A stretch of DNA of 12,455 nucleotides, taken from contig DUVD01000021.1 in assembly GCA_012841225.1 (NCBI GenBank), positions 1 to 12,455 on the forward strand, in the 5' to 3' direction. Position 1 is the first letter of the stretch. The number at the start of each line of letters is the position of its first letter. Of this stretch, positions 1 through 7,675 are shown in pieces. The notes below the pieces were generated by a model. It was given only the letters and a program-made list of their open reading frames with translations. It did no database searches and was not told the DNA's origin. Source of the stretch: Fibrobacter sp. (GTDB lineage: Bacteria > Fibrobacterota > Fibrobacteria > Fibrobacterales > Fibrobacteraceae). A program made the translations under genes and the position numbers.

Positions 1-885
1 AGTATTTTGTCTGCACTGAGCTCTAAAGTAAACTATGCCTCATCTCCAAGATTATGGAACCCCACACCAGAAGAATACCAAAGAGTTTCAAAAAAGGAAC
101 TCCAACTTTTTGGTCATTCTAAGTTTTCGGCAGATCGAATCATTTTTGCTTTAGCTGGCGATATCGATAAAGACTCGGCCATTACACTACTTAAAAAGCA
201 TTTTGCCGACTGGAAAACAGTTAATCAAAAGAAGACGGCGCCCTCCTTGTCTTTCTTACATAAACCAGGCATTTATGCTACCGAAAAAGAATTGACGCAG
301 GCGAATATTTCGATGAGTCAGCCATTTGTAAAAAGACCACATCCAGATTATTATCCTGCATCAGTGGCGAGTTTCATTTTAGGTGGTGGTAGCTTTTCTT
401 CTCGCTTAACGGCTAAGGTGCGCTCCGAAGAAGGCCTTGCTTATAGTATTTACAGCCGTACTGGCAGCGATTATAATGATACTGCTTTAACCACAATTGC
501 ACTTCAAACCAAAGCAGAGAGCAGCGCTCTTGCCATTAAATTAATTTTTGAAGAGGTAAAAAAACTAGCAGAACAAGGCCCCACAGAAGAGGAACTTGAT
601 CTGGCTAAAAAGACTTTGATCGAAAGCCTTCCCGGTTTGTTTGATTCGCCTTCGAGCACGGCGACCATTTTTGCAGCAGACGAGCTAGTTGGCAAGTCTC
701 AAGATCATTACATAGATTACGTGAAAAAAATAAACGCAATAACAACAGAACAAGTTAAAGCCATGATCGCTAAATACTTTAGCCCAGAAAAAATGACAAT
801 TTCTATTGTGGGACCAGTTATAGCCTGGAAAGGCTTAGAAAATGTGACGGTGATTCCCTTGACAGAGCTTGACTTTAGAAAGTGA
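1..885 (+). CDS. M16-family zinc peptidase, C-terminal part (5' end cut by window)
   Basis: The reading frame is open to base 1, so this is the 3' part (294 codons plus TGA) of a longer gene. The TTG at position 7 is probably an internal leucine codon, not a start. The fragment begins near the end of the first M16 domain: a segment around residues 18-50 ends in the typical phrase LAGDID. It continues through a complete second M16 domain, with a glycine-rich segment GGGSFSSRL near 125-133 and the family hallmark R-S-E-E-G-L-A-Y near 137-144, which helps bind substrate. The catalytic HxxEH zinc site would lie upstream, outside the window, so whether this is an active peptidase or an inactive partner subunit cannot be judged. 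M16 proteins of this size class are usually periplasmic or envelope-associated in diderms. The next gene starts 12 bp downstream on the same strand, suggesting co-transcription. Confidence 0.88.
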   Translation, partial: SILSALSSKVNYASSPRLWNPTPEEYQRVSKKELQLFGHSKFSADRIIFALAGDIDKDSAITLLKKHFADWKTVNQKKTAPSLSFLHKPGIYATEKELTQANISMSQPFVKRPHPDYYPASVASFILGGGSFSSRLTAKVRSEEGLAYSIYSRTGSDYNDTALTTIALQTKAESSALAIKLIFEEVKKLAEQGPTEEELDLAKKTLIESLPGLFDSPSSTATIFAADELVGKSQDHYIDYVKKINAITTEQVKAMIAKYFSPEKMTISIVGPVIAWKGLENVTVIPLTELDFRK

Positions 886-897
886 TGTTACAAGTAT

Positions 898-1785
898 ATG
901 AGAGTCGCTCTTCTTTTTTTAATTTTGCTAGCCTCTGCTAACGCATTTGCTTACGACAAAAGGACAATGTGTTCGGGCGCTAAACAATGTTTGGACCTAG
1001 AGGTAAGGGATTGCTCCGCGGCAGATAAAAAAAAGGTTTCTAGAGTCAAATACGACCAAAAGTTTTGTGCTCCTTTTTTAGAAATAAAAAAACGAGGCGT
1101 TTTGCTAGACACCGAAATTAGCAAAGAAATGTTTAGTCTTTTAGGGCAAAAGTACCGCGCCGTTTATGTTACTGAAGGAGTTCTTTCTGTTTCGCCAGGA
1201 ATGGTAGGCTACTTATTTGATAACATGCCTTTTACCGCGAAACTCATAAACGCTTATCAGGAAAGCTCATATTCGATAAAGTATACCACCCCAAACAGGC
1301 GGGTTTTTTCGGGTAGCAATGGTAGGAGTTTATCAGGTGATTTTATTTGGGTTGCTCAAGATAGTGCTAAAGCAAAAGTCGGCTTTAGGAATGTTTTTTT
1401 TGGTGTAGGGCGCGCCAAGATTTTAAAGTGGCATCTTCATGGTACGGCCGTGGCGTTTCTCGATATGGATCCGGTAGGTAAAGATAAAGTGCGTTATAAA
1501 TTGACAGCCATTGTATTTCCAGGGAACACGGTCCTGAATTCGATTATGCAAATGAGTGCATTTAAAGGCATTGTCGAAGAAAAAATTGATTGGATTATTA
1601 ACGACATTCAGCGGGCTTCAAAGCGCTACATCGATGGTGAACGCGAGCCAATTTTAAAAAGCGCTGAGTTAAAGACAGAAATAGAAAAACAACATCTTAA
1701 AGAATTCGAATCGGTTGTGCGCGGCGCTCCTTGGACGCTCGGCGACTATTTTAAGAAAAAAGGAAATGATGGCCTCTCTAGATGA
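898..1785 (+). CDS. exported protein of unknown function with four N-terminal cysteines
   Basis: I do not recognise this 295-residue protein. Residues 1-18 form a typical Sec signal peptide: a short basic start, a hydrophobic core LLFLILLASA, and a likely cut after AFA. The mature protein begins with a small segment carrying Cys25, Cys31, Cys39 and Cys57, spaced so that two disulfides are possible. A mixed alpha/beta body follows (about 85-240), and then a charged, probably helical tail (about 240-275). The body has an N-terminal helix-like stretch (VGYLFDNMPF), alternating strands, and a long C-terminal helix ending in DWIINDIQRA. This layout vaguely resembles SRPBCC/START-like lipid-binding folds, but that is speculation from shape only. 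No lipobox is present, so it is probably periplasmic or secreted. It lies 12 bp after the M16 gene, and its 3' end overlaps the methyltransferase start by 17 bp. There is no clear Shine-Dalgarno, but the signal peptide fixes the ATG. Confidence 0.8.
   Translation: MRVALLFLILLASANAFAYDKRTMCSGAKQCLDLEVRDCSAADKKKVSRVKYDQKFCAPFLEIKKRGVLLDTEISKEMFSLLGQKYRAVYVTEGVLSVSPGMVGYLFDNMPFTAKLINAYQESSYSIKYTTPNRRVFSGSNGRSLSGDFIWVAQDSAKAKVGFRNVFFGVGRAKILKWHLHGTAVAFLDMDPVGKDKVRYKLTAIVFPGNTVLNSIMQMSAFKGIVEEKIDWIINDIQRASKRYIDGEREPILKSAELKTEIEKQHLKEFESVVRGAPWTLGDYFKKKGNDGLSR
1760..1764 (+). promoter_or_regulatory. ribosome binding site AAGGA deciding the trmH-like start
   Basis: AAGGA lies inside the 3' end of the preceding gene, 4 bases before the ATG at 1769 but only 1 base before the adjacent ATG at 1766. 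The spacing favours 1769. An upstream GTG at 1715 would add 18 residues unlike the family and is not needed. Confidence 0.5.
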
Positions 1786-2416
1786 ATTATTTACCCAAGT
1801 AACAGAGCGTCGTAAGGATTTATTGACGCGGACAGCACGCGGCAGGACGCGTCAGTTTTGCATGGTTTTAGAGGATCTTTTTGACCCGCATAATATTTCG
1901 GCGGTGATTCGTACTGCAGAAGTTTTTGGTTTGCAAGACGTTCATGTTATTGAAGAAGATAATCCTTATAGGGTTAATAAATCTATCCTAAAGGGCTCTT
2001 TTAAGTGGATGTCGCTCTTTTTGTATAAAAAACGAATGACTTGCGTTTCTCAATTAAAAGCAAAAGGATATAAAATTGCGGTCGCAAGCACTAACACTGA
2101 AAACTCGGTGTTTGACCTCGATCTAGAGCAACCAACTGCATTTTACCTAGGAAGTGAGTTTCACGGCAATCATCCCGATACCTTGGCTGCTGCTGATTAT
2201 GAGTTTAAATTGCCCCAGTACGGGATTACCGAATCTATGAATGTCTCGGTAGCTGCTGGCGTACTAATGACCTATTTAGACGTTTTTATGCAAAAAAAGG
2301 GCCGGGAGTATTATGCCCTCTCAAAAGAAGATCAAAATATTCTTTTGGCTGATTGGCTCGATCGTCATATTCACGGGACCGATAATAATTCACCGCTGTG
2401 CCGAATAGATGATTAA
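1769..2416 (+). CDS. trmH: SpoU/TrmH-family RNA 2'-O-methyltransferase (TrmH-like)
   Basis: This 215-residue protein belongs to the SPOUT (SpoU/TrmH) superfamily, which transfers a methyl group from S-adenosylmethionine to a ribose 2'-OH, in TrmH at G18 of tRNA. All three signature motifs are visible. Motif 1 is NISAVIRTA (42-50), with the likely catalytic Arg48. Motif 2 is LGSEFHG (127-133). Motif 3 is SMNVSVAAG (156-164), which builds the trefoil-knot cofactor site. A short N-terminal helix precedes the phrase VLEDLFDPHN, which closely matches TrmH, and a helical C-terminal tail (175-203) also fits TrmH rather than the larger RlmB type. Length is close to Escherichia coli TrmH. The start at 1769 is chosen by the AAGGA spacing and family N-terminus; an ATG at 1766 is the alternative. 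The gene overlaps the upstream exported-protein gene by 17 bp, implying translational coupling. The RNA target is inferred from family resemblance; other SpoU targets are possible. Confidence 0.85.
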   Translation: MASLDELFTQVTERRKDLLTRTARGRTRQFCMVLEDLFDPHNISAVIRTAEVFGLQDVHVIEEDNPYRVNKSILKGSFKWMSLFLYKKRMTCVSQLKAKGYKIAVASTNTENSVFDLDLEQPTAFYLGSEFHGNHPDTLAAADYEFKLPQYGITESMNVSVAAGVLMTYLDVFMQKKGREYYALSKEDQNILLADWLDRHIHGTDNNSPLCRIDD

Positions 2417-2432
2417 AGGGGCCTTTTTTAGG

Positions 2433-2459
2433 TTGAGCTTAATCTCCTTTTCTTATTAA
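2433..2459 (+). promoter_or_regulatory. possible weak promoter ahead of the MCE-PTS operon
   Basis: The 64-bp gap at 2417-2480 is the only sizeable break in the rightward block. It contains TTGAGC (2433-2438) and TATTAA (2454-2459), partial matches to -35 and -10 boxes with a short 15-bp spacer. The region is very AT-rich, so chance matches are likely. Confidence 0.25.
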
Positions 2460-2480
2460 TAAACTAAATTATTAAGAATA

Positions 2481-3389
2481 ATGAAGAAAAATACCAGTTT
2501 GTACTTTGCCGTTGGGCTTGTTGTTTTATTGGCCGTAGTCATACTCGTTTTTGGTATGTTCTTTTTAAATGATAAAGATCCTAGAGAGACTTTTAACACG
2601 TTTCATCTTCGCTTTACCCAAGTAAGTACGCTTGTTTTAGACGACCCAGTAAAAGTCAATGGCGTAAAATTGGGTAAAGTCGAGTCAATTAAGTTAAGTG
2701 GTCATCGTGTTGTGGTGTCAATTAGACTTCGCACCGATGTCAAAATCCCTAAGGATTCAGAAGTACGCGTCCAAAATATTGGCATTATGGGTGAGCGCCA
2801 AATCGGCATGATTCTTGGTGATTCTATAATTTATTTTAATCCAGGTGATACCATCGACGGCCAATTTGATGCGGGCATTGCCGAGGCCATTGGTCTAGCA
2901 GGTGAAGTCTTTGATAGTACTAAAGTGCTCATTGAGTCGGTCAAAGTTGTTTTAAATTCAACTATTGCTTCTCCTGAATTCGAAACTCAATTCAAAACAA
3001 TTCTTGCTAAAGCAGAGGATATAGAAGACCGCCTTATTTTGATTGTAAAGCACACCGATCCACAGTTAAAAAAGAGCTTAGCTAGTTTGAACGAAGCTAC
3101 GGTCAAGGTCAATGCACTTTTAGATAATGTAGAAGAACCTATAAACACTCTTTTTGCTAATTCTAATGGGTTAATTAAAAACGCAGATAATTTGGTTGGA
3201 GATCTAGATAAGGTTACAAAGCACTTAGCTGCTTTAACCGAAAAGCTCCAAGCAAAAGACAATACTGTTGGTTTATTGTTAAACGACCGTGTTTTATATG
3301 ATGACTTAATCACTACGGTTCATTCGGCAGACAGTCTATTCCGCATTATATTGCAAGATGGGTTAGACATTAATGTGGATTTCTTTTGA
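2481..3389 (+). CDS. MCE/MlaD-domain protein, substrate-binding component of a lipid ABC transport system
   Basis: The 302-residue protein has an uncleaved N-terminal membrane anchor (about 8-29, rich in V, L and F). A single MCE domain follows (about 39-117), with the recognisable segment VKVNGVKLGKVESI (57-70) and the strand-rich stretch ending near MGERQIGMILG. The remainder (about 130-300) is predicted helical with heptad-like spacing. This is the MlaD/Pqi/Yeb-type layout, in which MCE rings and helical needles carry phospholipids between inner and outer membranes. Such proteins normally work with an MlaE-type permease and MlaF-type ATPase, often encoded next door; neither is in this window, so partners must be upstream or elsewhere. 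The ATG at 2481 is set by the membrane anchor; no good Shine-Dalgarno precedes it. The stop codon is only 6 bp from the HPr start, linking it firmly to the PTS genes. Confidence 0.85.
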   Translation: MKKNTSLYFAVGLVVLLAVVILVFGMFFLNDKDPRETFNTFHLRFTQVSTLVLDDPVKVNGVKLGKVESIKLSGHRVVVSIRLRTDVKIPKDSEVRVQNIGIMGERQIGMILGDSIIYFNPGDTIDGQFDAGIAEAIGLAGEVFDSTKVLIESVKVVLNSTIASPEFETQFKTILAKAEDIEDRLILIVKHTDPQLKKSLASLNEATVKVNALLDNVEEPINTLFANSNGLIKNADNLVGDLDKVTKHLAALTEKLQAKDNTVGLLLNDRVLYDDLITTVHSADSLFRIILQDGLDINVDFF

Positions 3390-3392
3390 GGA
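3388..3392 (+). promoter_or_regulatory. ribosome binding site GAGGA for HPr, overlapping the upstream stop
   Basis: GAGGA starts within the TGA stop of the MCE gene (3387-3389) and precedes the HPr ATG at 3396 by 3 bases. The stop and initiation signals are interleaved, which fits termination-reinitiation coupling of the two genes. Confidence 0.5.
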
Positions 3393-3395
3393 TTT

Positions 3396-3668
3396 ATGAT
3401 TTCTAAAACGCTTTATGTGACTAATAAATTAGGGGTTCATGCTCGGCCAGCGGGCTTGATCGTTGATATTACAGGGCAAGCAAAAAGCGATGTAACAATT
3501 ATTCACGACAATCAAAAAGCAAACGCAAAGAGCATTTTGAATGTGATGATGTTGGCTATTCCTCCAGGTTCTCATGTCGAATTTGAAATCGATGGCGAAG
3601 ATGAGGAAGAGGTAATGAAGCTACTCGAAAGGCTCTTCCATGAAAACTTCCACGAAGAATCAAACTAA
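3396..3668 (+). CDS. ptsH: phosphocarrier protein HPr
   Basis: This 90-residue protein matches the usual size of HPr, the small cytoplasmic carrier that takes phosphate from Enzyme I and passes it to PTS Enzyme IIA domains. The active-site segment NKLGVHARPAG places the phospho-accepting histidine at exactly residue 15. A second conserved segment, KANAKSILNVMMLAIPPG, places a serine at residue 46, the position phosphorylated by HPr kinase in organisms that have HprK. The C-terminus is acidic and ends in a short tail (LFHENFHEESN) encoded in the stretch that overlaps ptsI by 29 bp. Both regulatory sites being intact suggests a role beyond simple sugar uptake, but no hprK or Enzyme II gene is visible here. 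It lies 6 bp after the MCE gene. Confidence 0.95.
   Translation: MISKTLYVTNKLGVHARPAGLIVDITGQAKSDVTIIHDNQKANAKSILNVMMLAIPPGSHVEFEIDGEDEEEVMKLLERLFHENFHEESN
3627..3632 (+). promoter_or_regulatory. ribosome binding site GAAAGG for ptsI, inside ptsH
   Basis: GAAAGG lies 7 bases before the ATG at 3640, good spacing for a Shine-Dalgarno element. This supports the start that overlaps ptsH. The alternative in-frame GTG at 3697 has no comparable upstream purine run. Confidence 0.5.
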
Positions 3669-5460
3669 TAGTAAAAAAAGACCTCGTCTTGTTTTAGTGG
3701 GGCTTCCGGCCTCTCCTGGTTATGCTATGGGGCACTGCCATACCATTAGCAATCGCGAAGTTACTGTAGTTGAAGAGACGCTTCCAAACGAACGCCTTGC
3801 TCAAGAAGAGCAGCTCTTTTTAAAAGCCCTTCACAATACGATTAAAGAAATTGCGCAAATCAAACAGATTACCGTTGATCGACTGGGAATAGATGAAGGG
3901 CGTATTTTTGATGCTCACCTTATGATTTTAAAAGACCCGACTTTAGTCAACGGGATTTTAGATCAAATAAAAAAAGAAAAAAAGAATGTGCAGTGGGCTG
4001 TTCACACTCAAATCACCGCCCTAATTTCTAGTTTTGAATCCCACAAATCCGCTTTGATGCGGGATCGCGCGATGGATCTCAAAGACCTTTATCATCGTTT
4101 AATGGGTGCTCTTGATGATTCTGGGCCCGTGATTATGGAAGATGAAATTAGTAAGGGCGCTGTTTTAATTTCTCATGAGTTAACGCCAAGCATATTGATC
4201 TCATTAAAGAAAGGCCAAGTCCTTGCTTTCGCCACGGATTCCGGTGGGCGAACTAGCCATGTTTCGATCTTGGCACGTTCTATGGAAATTCCCGCTGTTT
4301 CTGGTCTACGTAATATTTCAGCGATGGTGGAATCCGAAGATACCATTATTGTAGACGGTACTGGCGGTATGGTTATCATCAATCCAAACGAAGATGATAT
4401 CCGTAAATTTGAAGAAAAGCTCGAAGTATTTAATAGGCAACAACGCGAATTATTTACCATGCGTCAGCTTGAGCCCATGACTCGAGATGGCAAGTACATC
4501 ACTTTGCATTCAAACATAGAGCTTGTCATAGAAGCGGATAAGGTTTTGGATTATGGGTCCACTGGTGTAGGGCTCTACCGCTCTGAATTCCTGTTTTTTA
4601 GAAAAGGCTTGCCCACGTTTGAGGAACAAGTTGCCGCTTACAAGTACATTTTAGAATCGCTCGCTCCGCACTCTGTCACTATACGTACTTTAGATGCTGG
4701 TGGGGATAAATTAATTCCCGATATTTCTGCTGCAAATGAGTCAAATCCTTTTATGGGCTGGCGTTCAATTCGCGTTTGCCTAGAGCACGAGGACCTTTTC
4801 GAGATGCAGCTAAAGGCTCTTTTAGTGGCAAATACGAAAGGGAATTTAAGGATTTTGCTTCCAATGATTTCTTCGATGCAAGAACTTAGGCGCTCTAAAG
4901 AGCATATAGAAAAGTGCAGGAAAGAACTCGAAAGCGAAGGTGTTTTTTGCCATGATGTAGAGTTAGGTGTCATGATTGAAGTCCCAGCCGCCGTTATGCT
5001 TGTAGACAAGCTCGCTAAAGAAGTTGATTTTTTTAGTATTGGGACTAATGATTTGATCCAATTTACTTTAGCAGTAGATCGCACCAACGAATTAATCTCC
5101 TCGATGTTTCAGCCGCACCATCCAGCTGTTTTGAATATGATTCACAAGACCGTTATGGCAGCGCACCGAGAAGGGATTTCCGTAGCGGTGTGTGGCGAAA
5201 TGAGTGCAGATCCTATGAGTTCGCTTTTACTAGTGGGGCTTGGAGTGGACGAGCTTTCGATGACGCCATGGAGCATAATGGAATGCAAAAAAATCATTCG
5301 CTCGATTAATTTTGAAGATGTGCGAGAAACAGCACAAAACGTACTTAAAATGGATGACACAGAAAGTGTTAATGCTTATCTTAAAAAGAAGTACTCTCAA
5401 ACTATTACGGATTTAGGTGTCTCTTGTTTTATTTCTACTCCAGAGTCGAATGAAGACTAG
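3640..5460 (+). CDS. ptsI: phosphoenolpyruvate-protein phosphotransferase (PTS Enzyme I)
   Basis: Enzyme I autophosphorylates from phosphoenolpyruvate and transfers the phosphate to His15 of HPr in the cytoplasm. The 606-residue protein has all expected parts. The N-terminal domain begins at GLPASPGYAMG (21-31), followed by the helical HPr-binding region (about 45-165). The phosphohistidine domain carries GGRTSHVSILAR with active His207. The C-terminal PEP-binding barrel has GVGLYRSEF (Arg314), IRTLDAGGDK (Arg349), SIGTNDL (Asn470, Asp471) and VAVCGEMS with catalytic Cys518. These are offset by a steady 16-18 residues from the E. coli numbering. The offset comes from a basic, lysine- and asparagine-rich N-terminal extension of about 17 residues. 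Another short extension is at the C-terminus (about 590-606). The gene overlaps ptsH by 29 bp and has a good internal ribosome site, so the pair is probably made in fixed ratio. I see no missing residue. Confidence 0.96.
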   Translation: MKTSTKNQTNSKKRPRLVLVGLPASPGYAMGHCHTISNREVTVVEETLPNERLAQEEQLFLKALHNTIKEIAQIKQITVDRLGIDEGRIFDAHLMILKDPTLVNGILDQIKKEKKNVQWAVHTQITALISSFESHKSALMRDRAMDLKDLYHRLMGALDDSGPVIMEDEISKGAVLISHELTPSILISLKKGQVLAFATDSGGRTSHVSILARSMEIPAVSGLRNISAMVESEDTIIVDGTGGMVIINPNEDDIRKFEEKLEVFNRQQRELFTMRQLEPMTRDGKYITLHSNIELVIEADKVLDYGSTGVGLYRSEFLFFRKGLPTFEEQVAAYKYILESLAPHSVTIRTLDAGGDKLIPDISAANESNPFMGWRSIRVCLEHEDLFEMQLKALLVANTKGNLRILLPMISSMQELRRSKEHIEKCRKELESEGVFCHDVELGVMIEVPAAVMLVDKLAKEVDFFSIGTNDLIQFTLAVDRTNELISSMFQPHHPAVLNMIHKTVMAAHREGISVAVCGEMSADPMSSLLLVGLGVDELSMTPWSIMECKKIIRSINFEDVRETAQNVLKMDDTESVNAYLKKKYSQTITDLGVSCFISTPESNED

Positions 5461-5485
5461 AATTCGTAATCAATTAGTAGGCTCA

Positions 5486-7666
5486 ATGAATTTTAGATTG
5501 ATTATTTCTTTTTTATTGCTTTTTGTTTTCTCGAGCTTTGCCTCGGATTCACTTGAAAATTATGAAAAACTCCCGCCTTACCGATTTCAAGATCGTGTGA
5601 TGCGTTATGAAAGATCCTTAAACGCTATGAGTGATCCTTCTTTAGGTGCAATGGCTCAAGCCTTTTCAGAAGCCGCTGCTCTTTACTATAGTGAAAATTG
5701 GGATAGCGCCTTTAGCGTTTACTCCTCATTAGTAGGAAAAGACTCCCTTTTAGAGCGGAGTGTTTTAATTCGCATGGCTCGGATTCGTTTAAATCAAAAC
5801 AACATCGCTGAAATGAGAACGGTTTTAGCTAAGGGAAGTCATTTAGAACAAGACGAACAATGGCAAAAGCAATCTTGGAGACTCCGAAGCGAAGCTGTTT
5901 TACTCGACTCATCACTTTCCGAAAGTCAAAAAGCGGATTCATTAGAAGCTTTTTTAATAAAGTACCCAGGGAGTGAAGAGGCCATCGCTATTCGATTTCG
6001 CTATGCTGTCTTTTTAGACCGTCTAGGTAAAAAAAGTAAAGCAAAAAAAGCATACTTGAGAGTGCTTGCCGATAATTCTCGATACAGTGACTCAAGTTAT
6101 ATAGCCATTCGAAATATTCGCGAAGCATCGGAATCGGAAACTTTCGAAGAAAAAGTGGCTTATGCTAAAATTACTTGCGCGAAGGGTTATGCGTCTGAAT
6201 GTGTTGAGCTTGTCGACTCTCTTTTACAATCTAAGCAAGGTTCTTTAGATGTTAAAACCAAAACAGAGCTTTGGCAAAGTAAAGCCGTTTCGCTTCGATC
6301 ACTACAGCGCGAAGATGAATCAATAGCCACGTTTCGTTTGCTCCTAGATTCAATAGAAACCAAATCACTTTGGATGCAGTCATCACTTCGTTTAATGAGG
6401 AAAAACCCCAAAAAATATAGCAGAGAAATAAAAACGCTAGATTCTACACTTCAAGAGACTAATCGCTATAGCACTGAAAACGCCAATAACTTTTGGGTAA
6501 GGGGATTTGAACACGAACAAAATCAACGCTACGGGCAAGCCATCGATTCTTATAGTGCGCTTACTCATCCTCGGTTTCGCAACAACCCAAAAAAGCAATG
6601 GGCTAAATTTAGAATAGCGTTTGTTTATTTTAAGCAAGGAAAGTATGCCGAAGCTGAAAAAGCATTTTTAGAAGCAAAAAAGGAACCTTACCTTTGGAGC
6701 AGCAGCGCAAGCCGTATGTTCTTAGGTGACATCTATAAAAAACTGGGTAAGGATTCTCTTGCTAAAGAAGCTTACTTAGATTGCATTCGAGATTTTCCAC
6801 TTGCTTATTACGCTCATAGAAGTCGTATTAAATTGATTCAGCACAATTTGATGGATTCGATTGATGTCCCTTTTGCGAGGGGCTATGAAGCAACAGAAAA
6901 AGAAACGCTTCAATGGATTCGCGAAGCTCAAAAAGCAAGTAAGGCTGACCCTACTTATACTTCAGAACGCTATAATCGCGTAAAGCATCTTTTTCTTTTT
7001 GGTTTTACCGAAGAAGCATTTGATCTTTATAACGAAGCACGATACAAAAATTCAGGGCGGTTAGATTTTTTATATGAGTATGGGACTCTCTTTTTAGAAA
7101 TGGGAGAAGTGGCCGATTCGTATCGTTTGGCTCGTCAATTTCAAAATATAATGGCAAGACAAAAATTAAATCGTGCGCCAATCCGCGTTTTAAAATTCCT
7201 TTATCCTACACCATATTTTGATGCTGTTCAATTTCGTTCTGGGGAGTCTATTGACCCCTTCTTTGTGTATAGCGTAATGCGCCAAGAATCGATTTTTAAT
7301 TTTGAAATCACTTCTCCTGCGGGTGCTCGCGGCTTATTACAAGTTATGCCAGCTACGGGTCAAATGCTCGCTAAGGCAGAGGGCATTTCTGATTTTGATC
7401 CTAATATGCTTTACAATCCATTTTTAAATATTCGTCTTGGTACTCGTTATTTGATAGATCTTAAAAGAGAATACAGCGATGACTACATGTATGTATTAGG
7501 TAACTATAATGCGGGGCCAAAACCCGCTAGGCGTTGGCAAGCAGCTGGCAAGGAATTGTCTTGGGATATTCGCGCCGAAGAAATTAGTTATTGGGAAACC
7601 AGAGATTATGTAAAACGAGTAATGGGTAACTATTGGATTTATCAAGAAATTTGGGGCCAGGATTAA
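5486..7666 (+). CDS. Slt70-like soluble lytic murein transglycosylase with TPR-rich N-terminus
   Basis: The 726-residue protein would cleave peptidoglycan glycan strands in the periplasm, leaving 1,6-anhydromuramic ends. Starting at ATG 5486 gives a clean signal peptide (1-19, core IISFLLLFVFSSFA). Upstream in-frame starts at 5450 (ATG) or 5417 (GTG) would only add residues ahead of the signal and overlap ptsI. Residues 55-560 are helical, with TPR-like repeats, clearest at about 335-400 and 405-440 (FRIAFVYFKQGKYAEAEKAF type), resembling the ring-shaped superhelix of Slt70. The SLT catalytic domain (about 585-715) has SVMRQESIF with the catalytic Glu601, GARGLLQVMPAT (613-624), GNYNAGP (672-678), and ETRDYVKRV (704-712). 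The order and spacing match goose-type lysozyme/Slt folds, so it looks active. It begins 25 bp after ptsI and ends 9 bp before the transporter gene, so it is in the same operon. Confidence 0.9.
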   Translation: MNFRLIISFLLLFVFSSFASDSLENYEKLPPYRFQDRVMRYERSLNAMSDPSLGAMAQAFSEAAALYYSENWDSAFSVYSSLVGKDSLLERSVLIRMARIRLNQNNIAEMRTVLAKGSHLEQDEQWQKQSWRLRSEAVLLDSSLSESQKADSLEAFLIKYPGSEEAIAIRFRYAVFLDRLGKKSKAKKAYLRVLADNSRYSDSSYIAIRNIREASESETFEEKVAYAKITCAKGYASECVELVDSLLQSKQGSLDVKTKTELWQSKAVSLRSLQREDESIATFRLLLDSIETKSLWMQSSLRLMRKNPKKYSREIKTLDSTLQETNRYSTENANNFWVRGFEHEQNQRYGQAIDSYSALTHPRFRNNPKKQWAKFRIAFVYFKQGKYAEAEKAFLEAKKEPYLWSSSASRMFLGDIYKKLGKDSLAKEAYLDCIRDFPLAYYAHRSRIKLIQHNLMDSIDVPFARGYEATEKETLQWIREAQKASKADPTYTSERYNRVKHLFLFGFTEEAFDLYNEARYKNSGRLDFLYEYGTLFLEMGEVADSYRLARQFQNIMARQKLNRAPIRVLKFLYPTPYFDAVQFRSGESIDPFFVYSVMRQESIFNFEITSPAGARGLLQVMPATGQMLAKAEGISDFDPNMLYNPFLNIRLGTRYLIDLKREYSDDYMYVLGNYNAGPKPARRWQAAGKELSWDIRAEEISYWETRDYVKRVMGNYWIYQEIWGQD

Positions 7667-7675
7667 CAACCAGTT

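Noticed and set aside
7..9. TTG as the start of the M16 gene
   Set aside because: The frame stays open to base 1 and the protein begins mid-domain, so the gene is simply cut by the window edge.
1288..1312. CACCCC ... GGCGGG followed by six T, terminator-like
   Set aside because: It lies in the middle of an intact coding frame, and the pairing is imperfect and short.
2415..2426. AAAGGGGCCTTT followed by a T run just after the trmH-like stop, resembling a terminator
   Set aside because: Allowing a real loop leaves only a four-base-pair stem, too weak to call an intrinsic terminator.
2451..2477. Imperfect inverted repeat of TTCTTA/TAAGAA type before the MCE gene
   Set aside because: The arms differ by an inserted TT in very AT-rich sequence; it is expected by chance and no operator family fits.
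2987..3313. 108-codon minus-strand frame inside the MCE gene
   Set aside because: Composition is biased by the opposite-strand gene, no recognisable protein, no ribosome site considered convincing.
4638..5087. 149-codon open frame on the minus strand inside ptsI
   Set aside because: It is serine-rich, without family motifs, and fully inside a well-supported gene on the other strand; a shadow frame.
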